63,834 nucleotides of DNA from Klebsormidium nitens. Taxonomy: Eukaryota; Streptophyta; Klebsormidiophyceae; Klebsormidiales; Klebsormidiaceae. The position numbers were made by a program, and so were the translations under genes. How positions within the stretch are numbered: position 1 is the first letter of the stretch; each line of letters starts with the position of its first letter. The notes below the pieces were generated by a model. It saw only the letters and a list, made by a program, of their open reading frames with translations. It made no database searches and was not told where the DNA came from. The stretch covers positions 9,297 to 73,130 of the forward strand of contig DF237421.1 of the NCBI GenBank assembly GCA_000708835.1. The letters are read 5' to 3'. This document shows positions 23,280-35,330 of the stretch, piece after piece.

Positions 23280-24693
23280 CAGGGGTGGCAAACTGGGGTC
23301 ACCGCAATCTGCTGTGAGGAACAGAAAGGTGGGGGTTAGAGAGAACCAATCGAGCAAATGGGGATTGCAGACTGGATCTTCACAATGAAAGTATGGATTA
23401 GAAGGCCTCCTAAAGTGCAAGATGTATGTGGGTCTTGGGAAAGAAATCAAACACAGATGGCCAAATTGGGGTTCGGGCTTCCATCACCCAACCAAGAGAT
23501 ACGGGACTGTGCCTGGCAAGTGGTGTTCATCGACTTTTGCCTGATCAATGCCAATCACTAATCAATGTTGACTTTCCCACAACAGCAGGAAAGTACATAC
23601 TCCTTCACTCTTTTGGGAGGATTGTTTGAGTAGGGCCGTTTCGTTGAAGCTGCCCCTGCGAATGGGACCAATTCTCACCAGTCGACAACCGCGTAAGTAG
23701 CTCATACTGATGCATATCATTTATGGTGGCGGCATCAACAGGGCTGCAGACATGCAAAAATGGAATGAGCTTCCCAATGCAAAATGAGACCCTTGATAGA
23801 CAAACGTCCCTTACCTGGCCATCATTTGGTGCATTGCTCTGCTTATGGCCCCCTGGTTGGTGGAAGACTTCCAAACGGGCCAATAACTTTGCAGCAAGAC
23901 CTACAAAGTTGCTGATGGATCCGTCCTGCGGCCTTGAACTTTGACGCACTACTTTACCAGCTCGTTTGTAAGAATCCCTTCTCGAAGAGCAAGGCGGCTA
24001 CCTGGACTGGCGTACTGGGGAACGATTTCTTCAAAAGCTTCCCTTCAACTTCAACTTTGCTTCTGGCACTGCCTTCCTTTCCTGGACAGCGTGGCAATCT
24101 TGACGATGTCTGGCTAACGTAACCCGGTTTGCTCTAAAACTCCTCGTCGAGCGATCTGACCGCGGGATGTACCCATCATCGGTTCGACGCGTGCTAACAG
24201 AGATGCAAAGTAACGATGGGATGTAAAGTGGGTCAAGTTTTAATCTCTTTCTGAGCTCCGACTCCGAGGAACAGAGCATCTTTCGGTGATACAGAATTTC
24301 AATGGCAGAACGCACAAGGGGATCACATTGACCGCCATTGGCATAGGTAGCGTATGGTTGTCTCTTTCACTAGGAAGTTCTTGAGGAGATTATCCAGAGC
24401 GACCGCTCGATTGAGTGCTGACCGGTCTTCAACTTCAAACTGACGATTGGTGGACGCACGTTTGGGACCGGCCGCTTGCTGATCCAATTGAGTGGTCAAG
24501 CTGATTTAAGGAGTAGAGGGCAGAGACTGCCATGCAGGGGATCTGTTGAGCATTGACAATGCCTTATGGATACAAAGTCCCATTCCAGATGATATAGCAG
24601 CATTGTGTTCATATCCCGCTCGCCTAGGTGGACGCGCTTTAGGTCCACTTTGTAGGTGGTGCGGCGCCGTTTGCTCTCACGTTGCGGAGTGCG
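23280..24693. promoter_or_regulatory. Divergent upstream region, GLE1 / SAM50
   Basis: This 1.4 kb region separates the two divergent start codons. On the minus strand a possible 5' exon (about 23815-23900) ends in GATGGCCAG before GTAAGG and could be a GLE1 leader or N-terminal exon; homologs do not require it. The SAM50 start lies just 3' of a GC-rich stretch (24640-24680). I found no TATA box and no other gene. Confidence 0.4.
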
Positions 24694-27600
24694 ATGGCTT
24701 CAGAAACTGAAGCAGCCTCTCCTGACACCGCTGGTGAAGTAAGTGGTTTCTCTGAGGTGGTCTTTGAAAGCACAGAACAAACGCCAACAGTTTCTGAGGA
24801 GAGCAATGAAGAAGCGCCATCTTCCAATGCAATGCTACCACCTGGCGACGTTTTCCGCCCTGAGGACTTGCAACAGATCCGCTCGGCGCCCTGCCGCATC
24901 CATGACATTATCATTGAGGGCGCAAAGCGCACCAAACCCCACGTCATTGAGAGAGAACTGGAGGAGGCGAGAGCTGCGGGGAACTTCACGGAGCTGGCGG
25001 AGAGACTGGTGGAAGCGACGGAGCGGCTGAGGGGACTGGACATCTTTCAGAAGTGTGTGGTTACGTGCGAGGCGGGTCCGAGCGAACTGCCGGGGACAAC
25101 CAATGTGGTGAGGTTCTTGCGTTTAATGGGCAATGGGTTCATGCCTCAAGCATGTAATCTCATGCTTTTGTGGTGGCACACTGATGCACTTTGATGGTGG
25201 GGACCTTGACGCAGTGCGTCATAAGCCTCTGAACAACCGCTGCTTGGAAGTGGAGTGTTCGCAAATTGCAAATCTGCACTGGAAGATCTCTGCAAAGGAG
25301 AGGTTTGCTCGACTTCTCTGCTCCTCCTCCATTCATCACTGTGGCGGGCACACGTGTAAATGTTAAAAGGCCCTGTAAGATGAGGAGGATCAGGTTCCCT
25401 CCAAGGATCTGCAAAATCTCCTACCCTCTCAATGAGGCTGATCAAGTGTGTGGTTGTTTGCTTCCTTTGCCCTAGTAAGCCAGAAATCGACCGGTCAAAT
25501 GGTTTTCCTGTGTAATATGTGGTGCTGAAATAAAAAACATGATGAAGAGTTCAGAGGGCTCTGAATGTCTTCGCAAGAGTCCTTGAGAAGCGCGTAGTGG
25601 ATTAGGCAGGCTCTGTATCTGACAGCAAGGACTCTCTTGGAAGGACTTCCAGCTCGCCCCACGTTGCTTTGTTGACGAAAAGGGCTTGTGTAGCATGCAG
25701 AGCCACCTATCGAGAACGTGTATGCATGTGTGCCCTTTCATCAGACTTGACTTCTCAATCAGTTGCTACAGCTTCTTTCGACCAGGTTGCAAATGAAACT
25801 AAGAAAACTTCTCGAGAAATGTCTGATTCCGAGCTCCCGGGCAGAAAGTTTCCAGAAGTTGAAAGGCCTTGTCAAAAAGTTGGTCGACTTGTACCGGGCC
25901 AAATTTACCTGCGATTCTGCAATCGACTTTTCTAGGCTACCTCAAGTTCCGCCCGGCTTTGACAAATTTGTCAAGAAAGTTGCCTCATTTCTCGAGAAGA
26001 TTTCTTGGTTTCATTTGCGACTTGGTCGAAAGAAGCTGTAATTGCCAATCTAGCTTGCTACTTTCCAGAATCTGAAGGTCGTTGGTTCGTTGCAAAGAGC
26101 GTAGCCGGTGAGGCAGCTTCGTGCAGTTTGTAGAGAACCTCAGGAAGCTTCTAACATGTTTACGATCGTCCCGCATATCAAAATCCAGATTGTTTTTCAG
26201 TGTGAGGTCATCCCTGTCTCGAGAAGAGCCTCTTTGGAGCCTGAGCCGGGACCTACTTCCAGAAGCTGAAAAACTTCTGCATATGCACATGAGCAGGGAA
26301 TGGTTATCTTCCGATCATTCTATTACCTGTTTGCACAATTCTGGGTAACCCGCAGGTCGTCTCTGTCGTTGAGAAGGGCCTACATCTTCCAAATTCAGCC
26401 CTCAGCTTCGGTTTGTAACCCGCTGGTCAACATGCTAACCTATATCCCTAACCTTCAGGTTGTCTCCGTTGTCGAGAAGGGCCTCTTTGGCGTGCGCGCG
26501 GGGACGTACTTCCAGGGGCGGGAGGGCAGCGTCGAGGGCAGCGTCTCCATGCGCAACGCCTTCGGCTACGCCGAGCAACTAGACGCGAGCATCCAGCGCA
26601 GCCGAGAGATTTCCAACACGTTCTCGCTCGGCTTGGCGGTCCCGCGCCCCGCGCTGCGTGCGCGCGTTTTCCAGAGCAACAGCAATTGGCAGGATCTGAG
26701 CAGCTACATCGAACGGTTGAGGGGGTGCCAGGTCAGCACCGATGCGGGCGACCACGAGATCGACTACCAGCTGGCATGGCGGGAGCTTCGGGTGAGTGAA
26801 AAATGACTGAACCTCTCCCCTCTGAGGAGCGTAATCTTGTCACGGCAGGATGGACCTGACCCGGCGAGAGCTCAGGGGATTCTCTATAGAGTTGTGCTTC
26901 ACAGTCTCACCTAAAATGCCGTGAAGAGGTCGTGTCATCCTTGTCACATTCCGTTCACCTTCGAATCTGCTCTGGGAGTGTTTCGAGAAAGCCCGGTCTT
27001 CGAGGAGGCCCGAAAGATCGGCGTCAAGAATGCTGGACAAAGACCCGTCATTCTACGAGTCAATCATATCAATAAGCGGTTCTCTGATCCCCGTTCTTTT
27101 GAGAATTCCAAGAAAAAGCAGCCATCCGTTTTCACCAGTTTCCGCCGGGGGAAAGCTCTTTGGAGCTTATAAGCACACGCGTTGGTGTCTATATGGTCTG
27201 ACGTTCTGCAAATTAGCAAATTCACCAAAAGCAAAGCATCTGGATAAGCACATATGGGAGAATGACTTCTTAGCAGCTTTTCTTTGAAGTGTTTGTTTGA
27301 GGATGCGGCTTTGTGAGCTGGCATTGCGCCCTTGCGACGTAAAACTCCCTACGGATTGCAGGGTCTAAAGGACGACGTGGGGCGGATCCTATGCGAACAA
27401 CGCGGCCGTTCTTTTCTACTTGTGGACATGTCAACGTTTACCCAGCAATTTCGCAATCATGGCCAATAATGCGAGCATTCTCTCCGGTTACAGAATCCAG
27501 CGGGCACGGCGGGGTGGAGCGTGCAGTGCAACCGGGTCATTTGCTGCGTTCAGAAGAACGTCAGCTTTTGTCCACAGAGCGGTCACCCTCAAAACCAAGC

Positions 27601-30271
27601 CTAAAGTCTGTGTTAACCTTCTCTGTCACCTCTGGTCGACCTCCTTACGTGTTTCTGCAACCATCATTAACCTTTTTCTCGGTTACAGGATCCAGCGGGC
27701 AAGGCGGGACGGAGCGTGCGGCGACAACTGGGTCACTCGCTCTTATCGAGCGTGACGCACACGTACCGGCTAGAGAACCGGGACAGCCGATTGCGGCCGA
27801 CGCAGGGCTGGGGGCTGCGCGTGACTAGCCAACTGGCGGGACTAGGACTCGATTCTAATCTTGTGCGGTTCATAAAAGAGGTAGGTTTTGGTTTGATTTG
27901 ATTTTGTGAAGCTGACATTTTGGACCGGTATCTATTCGCGTCACTCTGGGTTGGTACCTCCGCGTCACCAGCCGATCGGCGGGACTAGGATTCGACTCGA
28001 ACCTCGTGCGGTTCATAAAAGAGGTAAGGTTGGTCATTTTTAAAAGTGTAAGCGATGTCCAAAGTTGAGACTGGGAGGGTATATTAGCACCAATTCGAAA
28101 TTGAGGAGAGCGTTGTGATCTCGCAGCGGCGGGTTCGAACTCGACCTTGATTACGTGCTGGCTATGATGGAAAAAAGGCGAACGTGACAAAGTCTCGTTC
28201 CCAGACTCTACTCTTGCGGGCCTTTTAACATCCCTGGCAGGGAGTTCAATCTCTTCGAAGAAGGTCGGAAGGTCTGAGTTTCGGTCAGGCTTCTAGACGG
28301 GAGCCGAAGAGCAGGAAAGTGACACAGCGGGGCCGTGGCAAGGCTTCCGCGCTGCAGTCTGTGTAGGAACGATATCGTGCAACTAAAACAGTCGTTGTGT
28401 TTTCAAGGTGCGCTTTTCTTATTTTGGATTTAGGGAGCGCTGAACGGACAGTTCGAGAGCGTTGGTTCCTCATAAACTTCGCCGTAATCATGAACTTTGC
28501 TCGTAGCGATGTGCCACTTTCAGGTCGCTCGCCACGCGGTTCCTCACGCGGAATCCGTTACACTGGACTGGAGAACCACCTTCTTGTCCATCACTCAGAG
28601 GCCATTTCCTTCCTCCGCTTTGCGATGACGTCACCCTGCCCAACGCTGACGTCACCCACGTTCCCTCCTCAGGAAGTCGAGGGCCACGTGGCCTTCCCCC
28701 TGGGCTTCGGCGGCGCCGCGCTCGGCCTTGGCGCGACTGCCGGGTTCCTCCTTCCCCTCGGCTTGGGTGGTGTGAAAAAGCCCACGAGCATTTCGGACCG
28801 TTTCTTTCTGGGGGGGCCGAACAGTCTGCGGGGGTTCAAGCACCGGGGGGTGGGGCCGTCAGAGCCGCGGCGAATATTGGAGGAGCCCAAACCGGGGGCG
28901 CCGCCACCCCCCCGGGACGCTCTAGGTGGAGATTTTGTGGTGGGTGGTTTTTGGATTTTATGACGCAACGATGTTTTGGGGCTTTAAGGTTTCAGAGGTC
29001 GTTTGTGCGCGCCAGTGATTTTAATCTTCACAGGAGCTGTGGTGGTTCTTTAGGTTACAATCTATGATGGGCTTCCTTCGTGCCCATTGTTCTGAAGATC
29101 TTGCTGCGATGGTTAAGTCAGTTTCTTGTTCTAACAATACGCAGCCTGCCCGAGTCATCTTATCAGCATTTTCGTCGTTTGATCGAGAGACCCTGCAGTT
29201 ACGGCTTGCACGTAGTGCGGGTCTAAGGTTTAATCTGCTGTTAACCCGAACTGCTACAGCGTAGGTCAAGAGTTGCATCTGGCTACCGCAAAATCATACG
29301 GACTCCTTGGGCCTGAAATGACCCCTGTGTGTCACCGTCCGATCATAATACACTCAAGTGCGTTGGAGTGCTTACTCTAAGATGACAGTGCGTTTTCCCA
29401 TTTCATCGCCTCGAAAGCGCGACAATTTCACAGCGGACGTTCCACTTAAAACGCAAACGTTCTGCTCGGACCCAGCGACTGACCGCCTCATTCCCTTGTG
29501 CCAGCTGTCCGGCGTCGCCGCACTCTCCTTCGACCTGCCCGTCCGACTTTTGCAAGCGCTCAACGTCCATGGGCACGTGTTCGTGGCAGCCGGCAATAGC
29601 GTATTGGTCCACGGGGGCCAGCCGCCGGTGTCGGCGAGAGACTTTTTGCGAGGGTTCCGTGCGTCGGCGGGCGTCGGGATCGTGTACCCATCACCGATCG
29701 GGCGGCTGGAGGTGAGCCAAGTGGCAGGCTGTGGAAAGAGGATGTGTCTACAAATTTAGTGACAGAGTTGATTCCGGAAGATGTGACGGTGCCTCCCAGT
29801 AGCTTCTATGGACAAATGACCACCTGGATAGAACAGAAAGAGCAGACGCTTTGAATGCATATCTTTCGTGGACACGTCTTGTGACACGTTTGTGCGATGC
29901 GATGCAAAGGCCTGATTACGAAAGCTGCCATGTAGTAATTCAGAGTGGAAACGTTCGGCGGCTTCAGATCGCTTGGACTGCTATTCAAGGGCAATTGAAC
30001 CAGCTTGTCACTCCGAAAAAGGTCCACGTGCTACCACGTTTGACGGCCACTGAATTGCATGGGGTTTGTCGGTTGTCAAACTTTCACAGGACGAACGTCG
30101 CTCAGTCTCCCAGTGCCAGCTCTTAATTGGTCCCACTTTGCCGAATGATGACGGCGATTGCAAAACCCCGTTCACCATCTCGTGCAGATCAACTACAGTC
30201 GGCCCCTGCGCATTCAAGAAGGGGACAACGCGCAAGCTTTCCAGATTGGATTCAACGTGAGTTCACCCTAG
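24694..30271 (+). CDS. SAM50: SAM50, Omp85-type mitochondrial outer-membrane insertase
   Basis: SAM50 is the core of the mitochondrial sorting and assembly machinery; it inserts beta-barrel proteins (porin, TOM40) into the outer membrane. Six exons: 24694-25107, 26459-26791, 27689-27880, 28673-28939, 29505-29711 and 30188-30271, giving 498 aa, with every internal junction in phase 0. The acidic N-terminal 55 residues precede one POTRA domain (CRIHDIIIEGAKRTKPHVI, then RLRGLDIFQKC). The barrel follows, with RRQLGHSLLSS, RDSRLRPTQGW, DRFFLGGPNSLRGF (the conserved Omp85 loop-6 RGF motif) and a final strand INYSRPLRI ending in an FQIGFN beta signal. Length and order match plant SAM50, and one POTRA argues against the plastid TOC75/OEP80 branch. 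Introns 1-3 contain copies of adjacent exon ends. Exon 3 has a duplicated donor. Confidence 0.92.
25762..26040. repeat. Inverted repeat in SAM50 intron 1
   Basis: The left arm (about 25766-25816: CAGCTTCTTTCGACCAGGTT and on to CTTCTCGAGAAATG) is nearly the reverse complement of 25988-26038, about 50 bp with few mismatches and a loop near 170 nt. Transcripts would form a long imperfect hairpin. Confidence 0.75.
26205..26395 (+). repeat. Ghost copies of SAM50 exon 2 start
   Basis: CTGTCTCGAGAAGAGCCTCTTTGG..GGGACCTACTTCCAG (about 26213-26270) and CAGGTCGTCTCTGTCGTTGA (26354) resemble the real exon start GTTGTCTCCGTTGTCGAGAA at 26459. The nearer copy keeps its CAG/GT acceptor edge. Confidence 0.7.
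27484..27545 (+). repeat. Ghost copy of SAM50 exon 3 start
   Basis: CGGTTACAGAATCCAGCGGGC and on through GGCGGGGTGGAGCGTGC matches the real acceptor region at 27680 with an offset of 195 bp. The copy retains a TTACAG acceptor. Confidence 0.85.
27948..28030 (+). repeat. Ghost copy of SAM50 exon 3 end, with intact donor
   Basis: About 70 bp of the exon end (GGCGGGACTAGGA, GTGCGGTTCATAAAAGAG) recur 142 bp downstream of the real end at 27880. The copy ends GAG/GTAAGG, closer to donor consensus than the real GAG/GTAGGT. Confidence 0.9.
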
Positions 30272-31433
30272 AGCCACCGGAAATAGCAGCCAGCGACAAT
30301 GAAAACCTAGGAATCTAAGCCAGCGTTTCTTTAGCTTCAGGTAAACGGAGAGAATGATCGCCTTGGGCATATCCACCCAGGCAGCTAAGCGGACCCTCGT
30401 TCAAGTTCACAGTCTGATGTTCGATTTTGCTTACCCTAGGATGGCATGATGTTTACGTCAGCTTCACTTGAACGACAAATCAAACTTGCAAATGAGTTGT
30501 CTGTGTTGGAGGGAGGAAAAAGATGAGCTCCGTCAAAGTCTGAGCTCGCGGCCCGGCTTTGAAATTCATTTCAAGGGCCCAACTGTCTTAGTATCAAGCT
30601 AACATGCCTTGACCCAATTCCATGACCAGCCTGGCCCACGGTGCTGGCAAGAACGCGGATTCAACCTACGTACGGTCAGCATGGGCGGTTCTACTACTTT
30701 TCAGTTGCGCTATACAGGATGCTGCACTAGTACGCCATGCAAATCATGGCGGCATACTAACAGTGTTACTGGCACTGCAAGTCCGGTCGTGATTGTTAGC
30801 ATGGGCTGGTATTTAAGCTAGCTAGCGAGTATAATACCTCGCATGCACTTATCCAGTAAAATCTTACATGTAACATGAAATTTCATGCTTATTCTGTCTC
30901 CCGTGGCTGCACTCACTGTAATGCAATATATTCACTGCATGCACTACAGCGCGCGAGCAGGCTGGCAAGAATTGTACCTCGAAGGCAGAATCATCGAACG
31001 ATCGTTGGCAATATGTACCATATACTTACTTATTTAAATGTAACCAAGAGCGCGGCCGGCTAGCTAGTCGATCAGAGCACAGTACATGCATATAGGAATA
31101 ATCTGTGTGAAACGAAATTGCTGGCCAGCTGGCCCGTGGCCAGTCGTTGCAAATTCCTTCAAGAGCTCGCAAGGAAAGCGGGCCACATTCCTTCTATATT
31201 TTACCGGCCGCTGATCATGCCTACATACTCGTAGAACTCACTGAGGTGGTAGACTAGCTCGTTCGCTCAATCCTTTGTACGTATGAGAAAGGCAGGAGTA
31301 AAGTTATATTATACTTAGCTTTTGCAGATCTCTTTACATCAAGTCAACTCACTCGAATCTCAAACCGTGTAGACAATCGACACACAGAACTTCTTTAATC
31401 TAGCTACGTTACATTTTTCATGATTCTTGCTGT
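30272..31433. other. Intergenic, palindrome-rich, no gene seen
   Basis: About 1.2 kb lies between the converging SAM50 and NTF2-like genes. From roughly 30600 to 31300 it is rich in short palindromes (GCTAGCTAG, TGGCCAGCTGGCC, GCATGC) similar in style to 13980-14560 and 58860-59600. No open frame has protein-like content and no tRNA or rRNA was recognised. It may be old transposon debris, but no terminal repeats were found. Confidence 0.35.
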
Positions 31434-33965
31434 TTACAAGGCCTGGGAAGAGGGGGCGATGTTAACCGAAGCAAGGACCAGAAGCCACCTCGGACCCGGG
31501 GCGGCATTGACAGTGCTATTCGCACTTTTGTCAAGGTACTGCCAGAGCAGGACGACGTATGCATTGCCAATCTGCGAAGACAACAGAAGAGGTAGCTTGT
31601 TAAGTCCAGGATTGACATGGGATTGGAACTTGCTCACGTAAAATATTGACAAAGAGGATTGTAGACGCACACCTGTCCCTCCCTTTCACGTTTTTCGTAC
31701 AACAAGCAAACAAGCAGTTCGAGTATCCGATCCTTCTACGCGTTCCCGGTTCAAGGAATCAACAAACCAGTAAGGACCGCTGTTCAAACTAGTTACTTTT
31801 TGGCACCGATACAGCACAGCTTTCGACTCACGAGCTACTCTTAACAAAGTGAAGACTCAGACAAGAGATTGACAGCCCTGTTGCTGATTGCAAACTCATG
31901 AGCGGTTGATCTCATCCTCTCTTTGAGATGAAGCTACATCTTTGGGATGTGGAGTTTGGCAGCGAAGGTGGACTTACCATAGGTACTTCAGGCACAAGGA
32001 CAGTGAGGATGGCAGCCTCGCGACCTAGTTGACTGTAAGCAACAGCGGTCGGAGGAGGAGCGGTCGCATTGCGAGCCCGCAGCAGGGTGAAGAAGGTTAA
32101 AAAAGTGGGAACGGTCAGATTGAACCTGCAAAGTCATGAGTGCAAGTGTTGATACATGTTGCACAACTACGAGCAAGATGTCTGAGAACCCTAGCTTCAT
32201 TCAAATGGGTCATCTGACTAATATGAAACCCTTAATCAGAAGGAATAAGAAGGACAAGGTTGGCACGAACTCATTATATCCAGAAAAGGAACGTCTCGAA
32301 AGAAGTCTTCGAAGGAGGGCACTCAGATCAGAACGAGCAAAATAACCTAGATTGACTTGCTGTTTCAGCACGGGGAGACCTCTTGACCTGATTAAGAGTC
32401 TCGGTAAGGTTGTGATGCAAAGGCTGAAACGAGTTATAGTTGCACAGATGTCAACATTCAAGCCCGACTAAGTGTAGGGGATCTCCCCTTATATGCAGTC
32501 TGACAGAGTTAAGGCAGACCAGTCGCTCCTGCACTACATACTTATGCTACTGTAGGTAGCTTTTCCGCATCAAAAGCACAGAGAATAGAACGTCACTTAC
32601 GGAATGGGGCCGTACAACCCTGGCACCACTAGATGAAACTGTGGGGCGAAAAACTCCTCAGCGATGTTTTGGAGGCTGATGCTGCTGTTGCTCAGCGCCG
32701 CTTGTAGCTTTTCTGTAGCATTGCCCACCGCCGGCTGCGTGAAGTTTGCAGGCAGTGTGGCATTTGCGGAAGTTGTGACGTTTGTGGTGACGTTGCTTGA
32801 CGTCACAAATATTTCAGGCAAGGTTCGCGTCACCACTGTGCCGTTGAAAGCGGGGGCGATGCTTGTGAACTTCATCCGCCACGTGGAGTTCTGCTTTTGC
32901 CATGCGGAAGTCAGGAAGTAATTCTCGTTGGGCTGCAGCGGAAAAAGAAGATGGGGCCTTGGCCTACAAACATCTTCGCTGATTTTCTCTGCAATGTGTT
33001 TTGAGATGACCAGCTTTTTGAATGCTCACACAGCCGCGCTGAAACACTTAAAACGATCCCAAGTGAAAGCATAAAAAAGTTACTCGGGCAGAAATTCCAT
33101 TGGTACATATTCAACTGCAGTGGAACAGCTCAAAGGCTGCTCGAAGTTGCTGATGTTGGCAGCTCTCAAATGCAGTACTCCCAACGCCCCTTGAAAGTCT
33201 GAAGCCCCTTACCTTTCCTGTGTTGAAAACATCCACATAAGCGGTGTTGTTCTCATCGATGATGAAGAAGATTTGTTCTTGAAAGGTCACGTTTGTGTTT
33301 GGATCTGGTGCCACTAAGGCAAAGGTGTTCGCCACAACAGTGTCATTAGCAGGCAACCTGCAAAGAAACGTACAAAGTGTATCTGATTATGCTAGGCAGG
33401 GCACTGATTCATTACGCGGATTGCAACCTCTACGCATTACTGAGAACGGGCACCTCTACCACAGAACGTCTATAGCTACTTCCAAGGAGGTGATTGCTCA
33501 ACCCCACAGCAGCTGAAACAGAAGAATCTGGGGGCATTTAAGGCGAGTAGAGTACTGAGCATTGAATGCAGCTCAAGTAAGGTATGGTAAGCCCCTGAAA
33601 ATATCCTAACCAAACCCAATCGTCTCCAGTGCCCTCTTGAAAATCTCAACCAATCGAACCCGGCTTCTTAGAAAGGGCTTTACATCACAGGGTGGGTTTG
33701 AGCTGTAGTAAACTTACGTCAAGGGAGCCGCTATGTTGGCGACGACGAATTGGACGCTGGGATCAAGGAACTGGTCTGCTCCAGAGATGTTTCCTGAGAT
33801 GATGTAGCCAAGGAGGTTGACATTAGTACTCTGCACCTCCCGGAAGAGCGCCACGCTCTCATTGGCCGACAGAGAGCCGTTGCTGAGAACCTGCGCCCTG
33901 GTGCTAGAAGCTGCAACAAGCAGTAGTGTGCAGAACAGGGCGGAGAGCAAGGCGCGGCGAGCCAT
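31434..33965 (-). CDS. Secreted, heavily N-glycosylated protein with two NTF2/SnoaL-like halves
   Basis: Five exons (33718-33965, 33213-33357, 32601-32932, 31978-32125, 31434-31571) with matching phases encode 336 aa. The first 25 residues are a classical signal peptide (basic start, LLSALFCTLLLVAASS core, likely cleavage near RAQ). There is no transmembrane segment or retention signal, so secretion or the cell wall is inferred. Two halves look alike: a helix, then DPSVQFVVAN or APQFHLVVPG, then a later strand with an aromatic W pair (FLTSAWQKQNSTWRMKF; VVLLWQYL). This is the layout of tandem cone-shaped NTF2/SnoaL-like domains. I count 17 N-x-S/T sequons, five of them in a linker near residues 165-200. 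Enzyme or binding function cannot be told. The family assignment is by pattern only. Confidence 0.7.
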
Positions 33966-34055
33966 GTTACTGCTGAGCTGCAAAGAGCTGGCGAGCTTTG
34001 GGTTAGGCAGCGGCTTGTGAAGAACTGAGCTCGATTTGTGAATCAAAGGACCAAG

Positions 34056-34061
34056 CTTATA
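34056..34061 (-). promoter_or_regulatory. Candidate TATA box of the secreted NTF2-like gene
   Basis: Reading minus, TATAAG inside TTTATAAGCTT lies about 91-96 nt before the start codon at 33965. That spacing leaves a short 5' UTR of some 60 nt, normal for a TATA promoter. No transcript evidence is available from sequence alone. Confidence 0.4.
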
Positions 34062-34754
34062 AACCGCTGAAACTCGGATGCTGTCGCCGGATGCTGCTGC
34101 TGCTCAATCGATTTTGAGTGAACGCTGAAATTTCTGGCTCTGGCCTAGACTGAGCTCTCTCCCTACGTAGCTGCTGACTAAGCAAAGGGGCCTCCCTAAA
34201 CATGTACTTTTCGTCAATCACGCGTTCTGACTTGTCACGAAAGCCCGCCTGACCAGCAAACATTTGTAAAGGCTGACGCCAGTAAATCAAAGGGCGCAAC
34301 TTATTAAAAAATGCGGGAGTGCTAATATTTCAGCAGTCCCCGAGTCAGCGCCACATGGCTTTAGCCTTTAGGCAGCTGAGATGCAGATGCATCATTTGGG
34401 AACTCACGCATAAAGTGGAAGACGTGGCGAAGGGCCCCAGCTTGACGAGCAAATGCCAGCTTTCACCGTCCGTTTCGGAAATCCTGGCAGAACGGTAGGC
34501 TATGGATGTCGACATACGTGCCGTACGGTCGCGTGACCCGACTTCTGGACCGCGCGAGCTCCACAGACAGCGAGTGAAAGTTCGTCGCGCAAACACAGCA
34601 GAACGGCCCGGCCAGGTTCCGGTTCCGAGGGGGTCAATATTTCTGCGCGTCAAATTTCAATATTCGAAAAAAAGCGCGCGCTGAAAATACGGGAAATCTC
34701 CAGGGCTGGCGGCGCTGGCGGATCCAATGATTCATGCAATGATCTTCAATTTTG

Positions 34755-34800
34755 TTGGAGGGCGCGGCCGCGCCAAGCGCTAGGCCGCGGCCGCGCCAGT
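34755..34800. repeat. GC-rich inverted repeat, two nested GCGGCCGC palindromes
   Basis: Two near-complementary arms GGCGCGGCCGCGCC and GCCGCGGCCGCGCC are separated by a 9-nt AAGCGCTAG spacer, itself largely palindromic. The region could extrude as a cruciform. It sits in intergenic DNA upstream of the secreted NTF2-like gene. No function is implied by neighbours. Confidence 0.65.
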
Positions 34801-34916
34801 GTGCAGTGTCGCCTACTACTGCGCGCGTGGTAGCGCAAGCTAGTACATTTTAACTGAGTGATCGAGCTACGGCTATTGGAAAGTTGGTCGCGCCCGCGAC
34901 GCCAAAATGAGGAGCT

Positions 34917-35330
34917 TTGAGGGAAGCCGTCTGCCAGTGCCTAACACTTACACTCCTGGCCGATCTTAGCTGTAAGCGCGGAGCGCGCACTTTCTTGCTG
35001 AACGGGCCGCGCAGTGAGCAACACTCAGGTCCTCATGTGAAAGGTTCTAGTGGCACTATCGGCCAGCACATGCTAATTTCGACGCTGCCGTTCATGTACT
35101 ATGACACCATGTGCACGACCGATGCAGAAAGCGGTGCAACCAGGTTTGTTGTGTGTCACATTCGGAACACAAGCGGACCAATGGTTGAATTGGTTCACAA
35201 CAAGACTCCAGTACTTGAACGGCAGCTGCGCATGAGCATTTCAGACAATGGTAACCTTCTATGCAGATCGGCGAAAAGCTACTCCTACACAAGCAGGTCT
35301 CGCTGCGTGTGCCCTAGTCAAAGGCTGTAG
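34917..35330 (+). other. Open frame of 137 codons, doubtful gene or decayed coding fragment
   Basis: An uninterrupted frame, ending in TAG, has a fairly protein-like middle (ESGATRFVVCHIRNTSGP, MSISDNGNLLC). It lacks a convincing start, splice context or any family I recognise. It lies alone in intergenic DNA. It may be chance or the relic of a mobile element. Confidence 0.2.
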
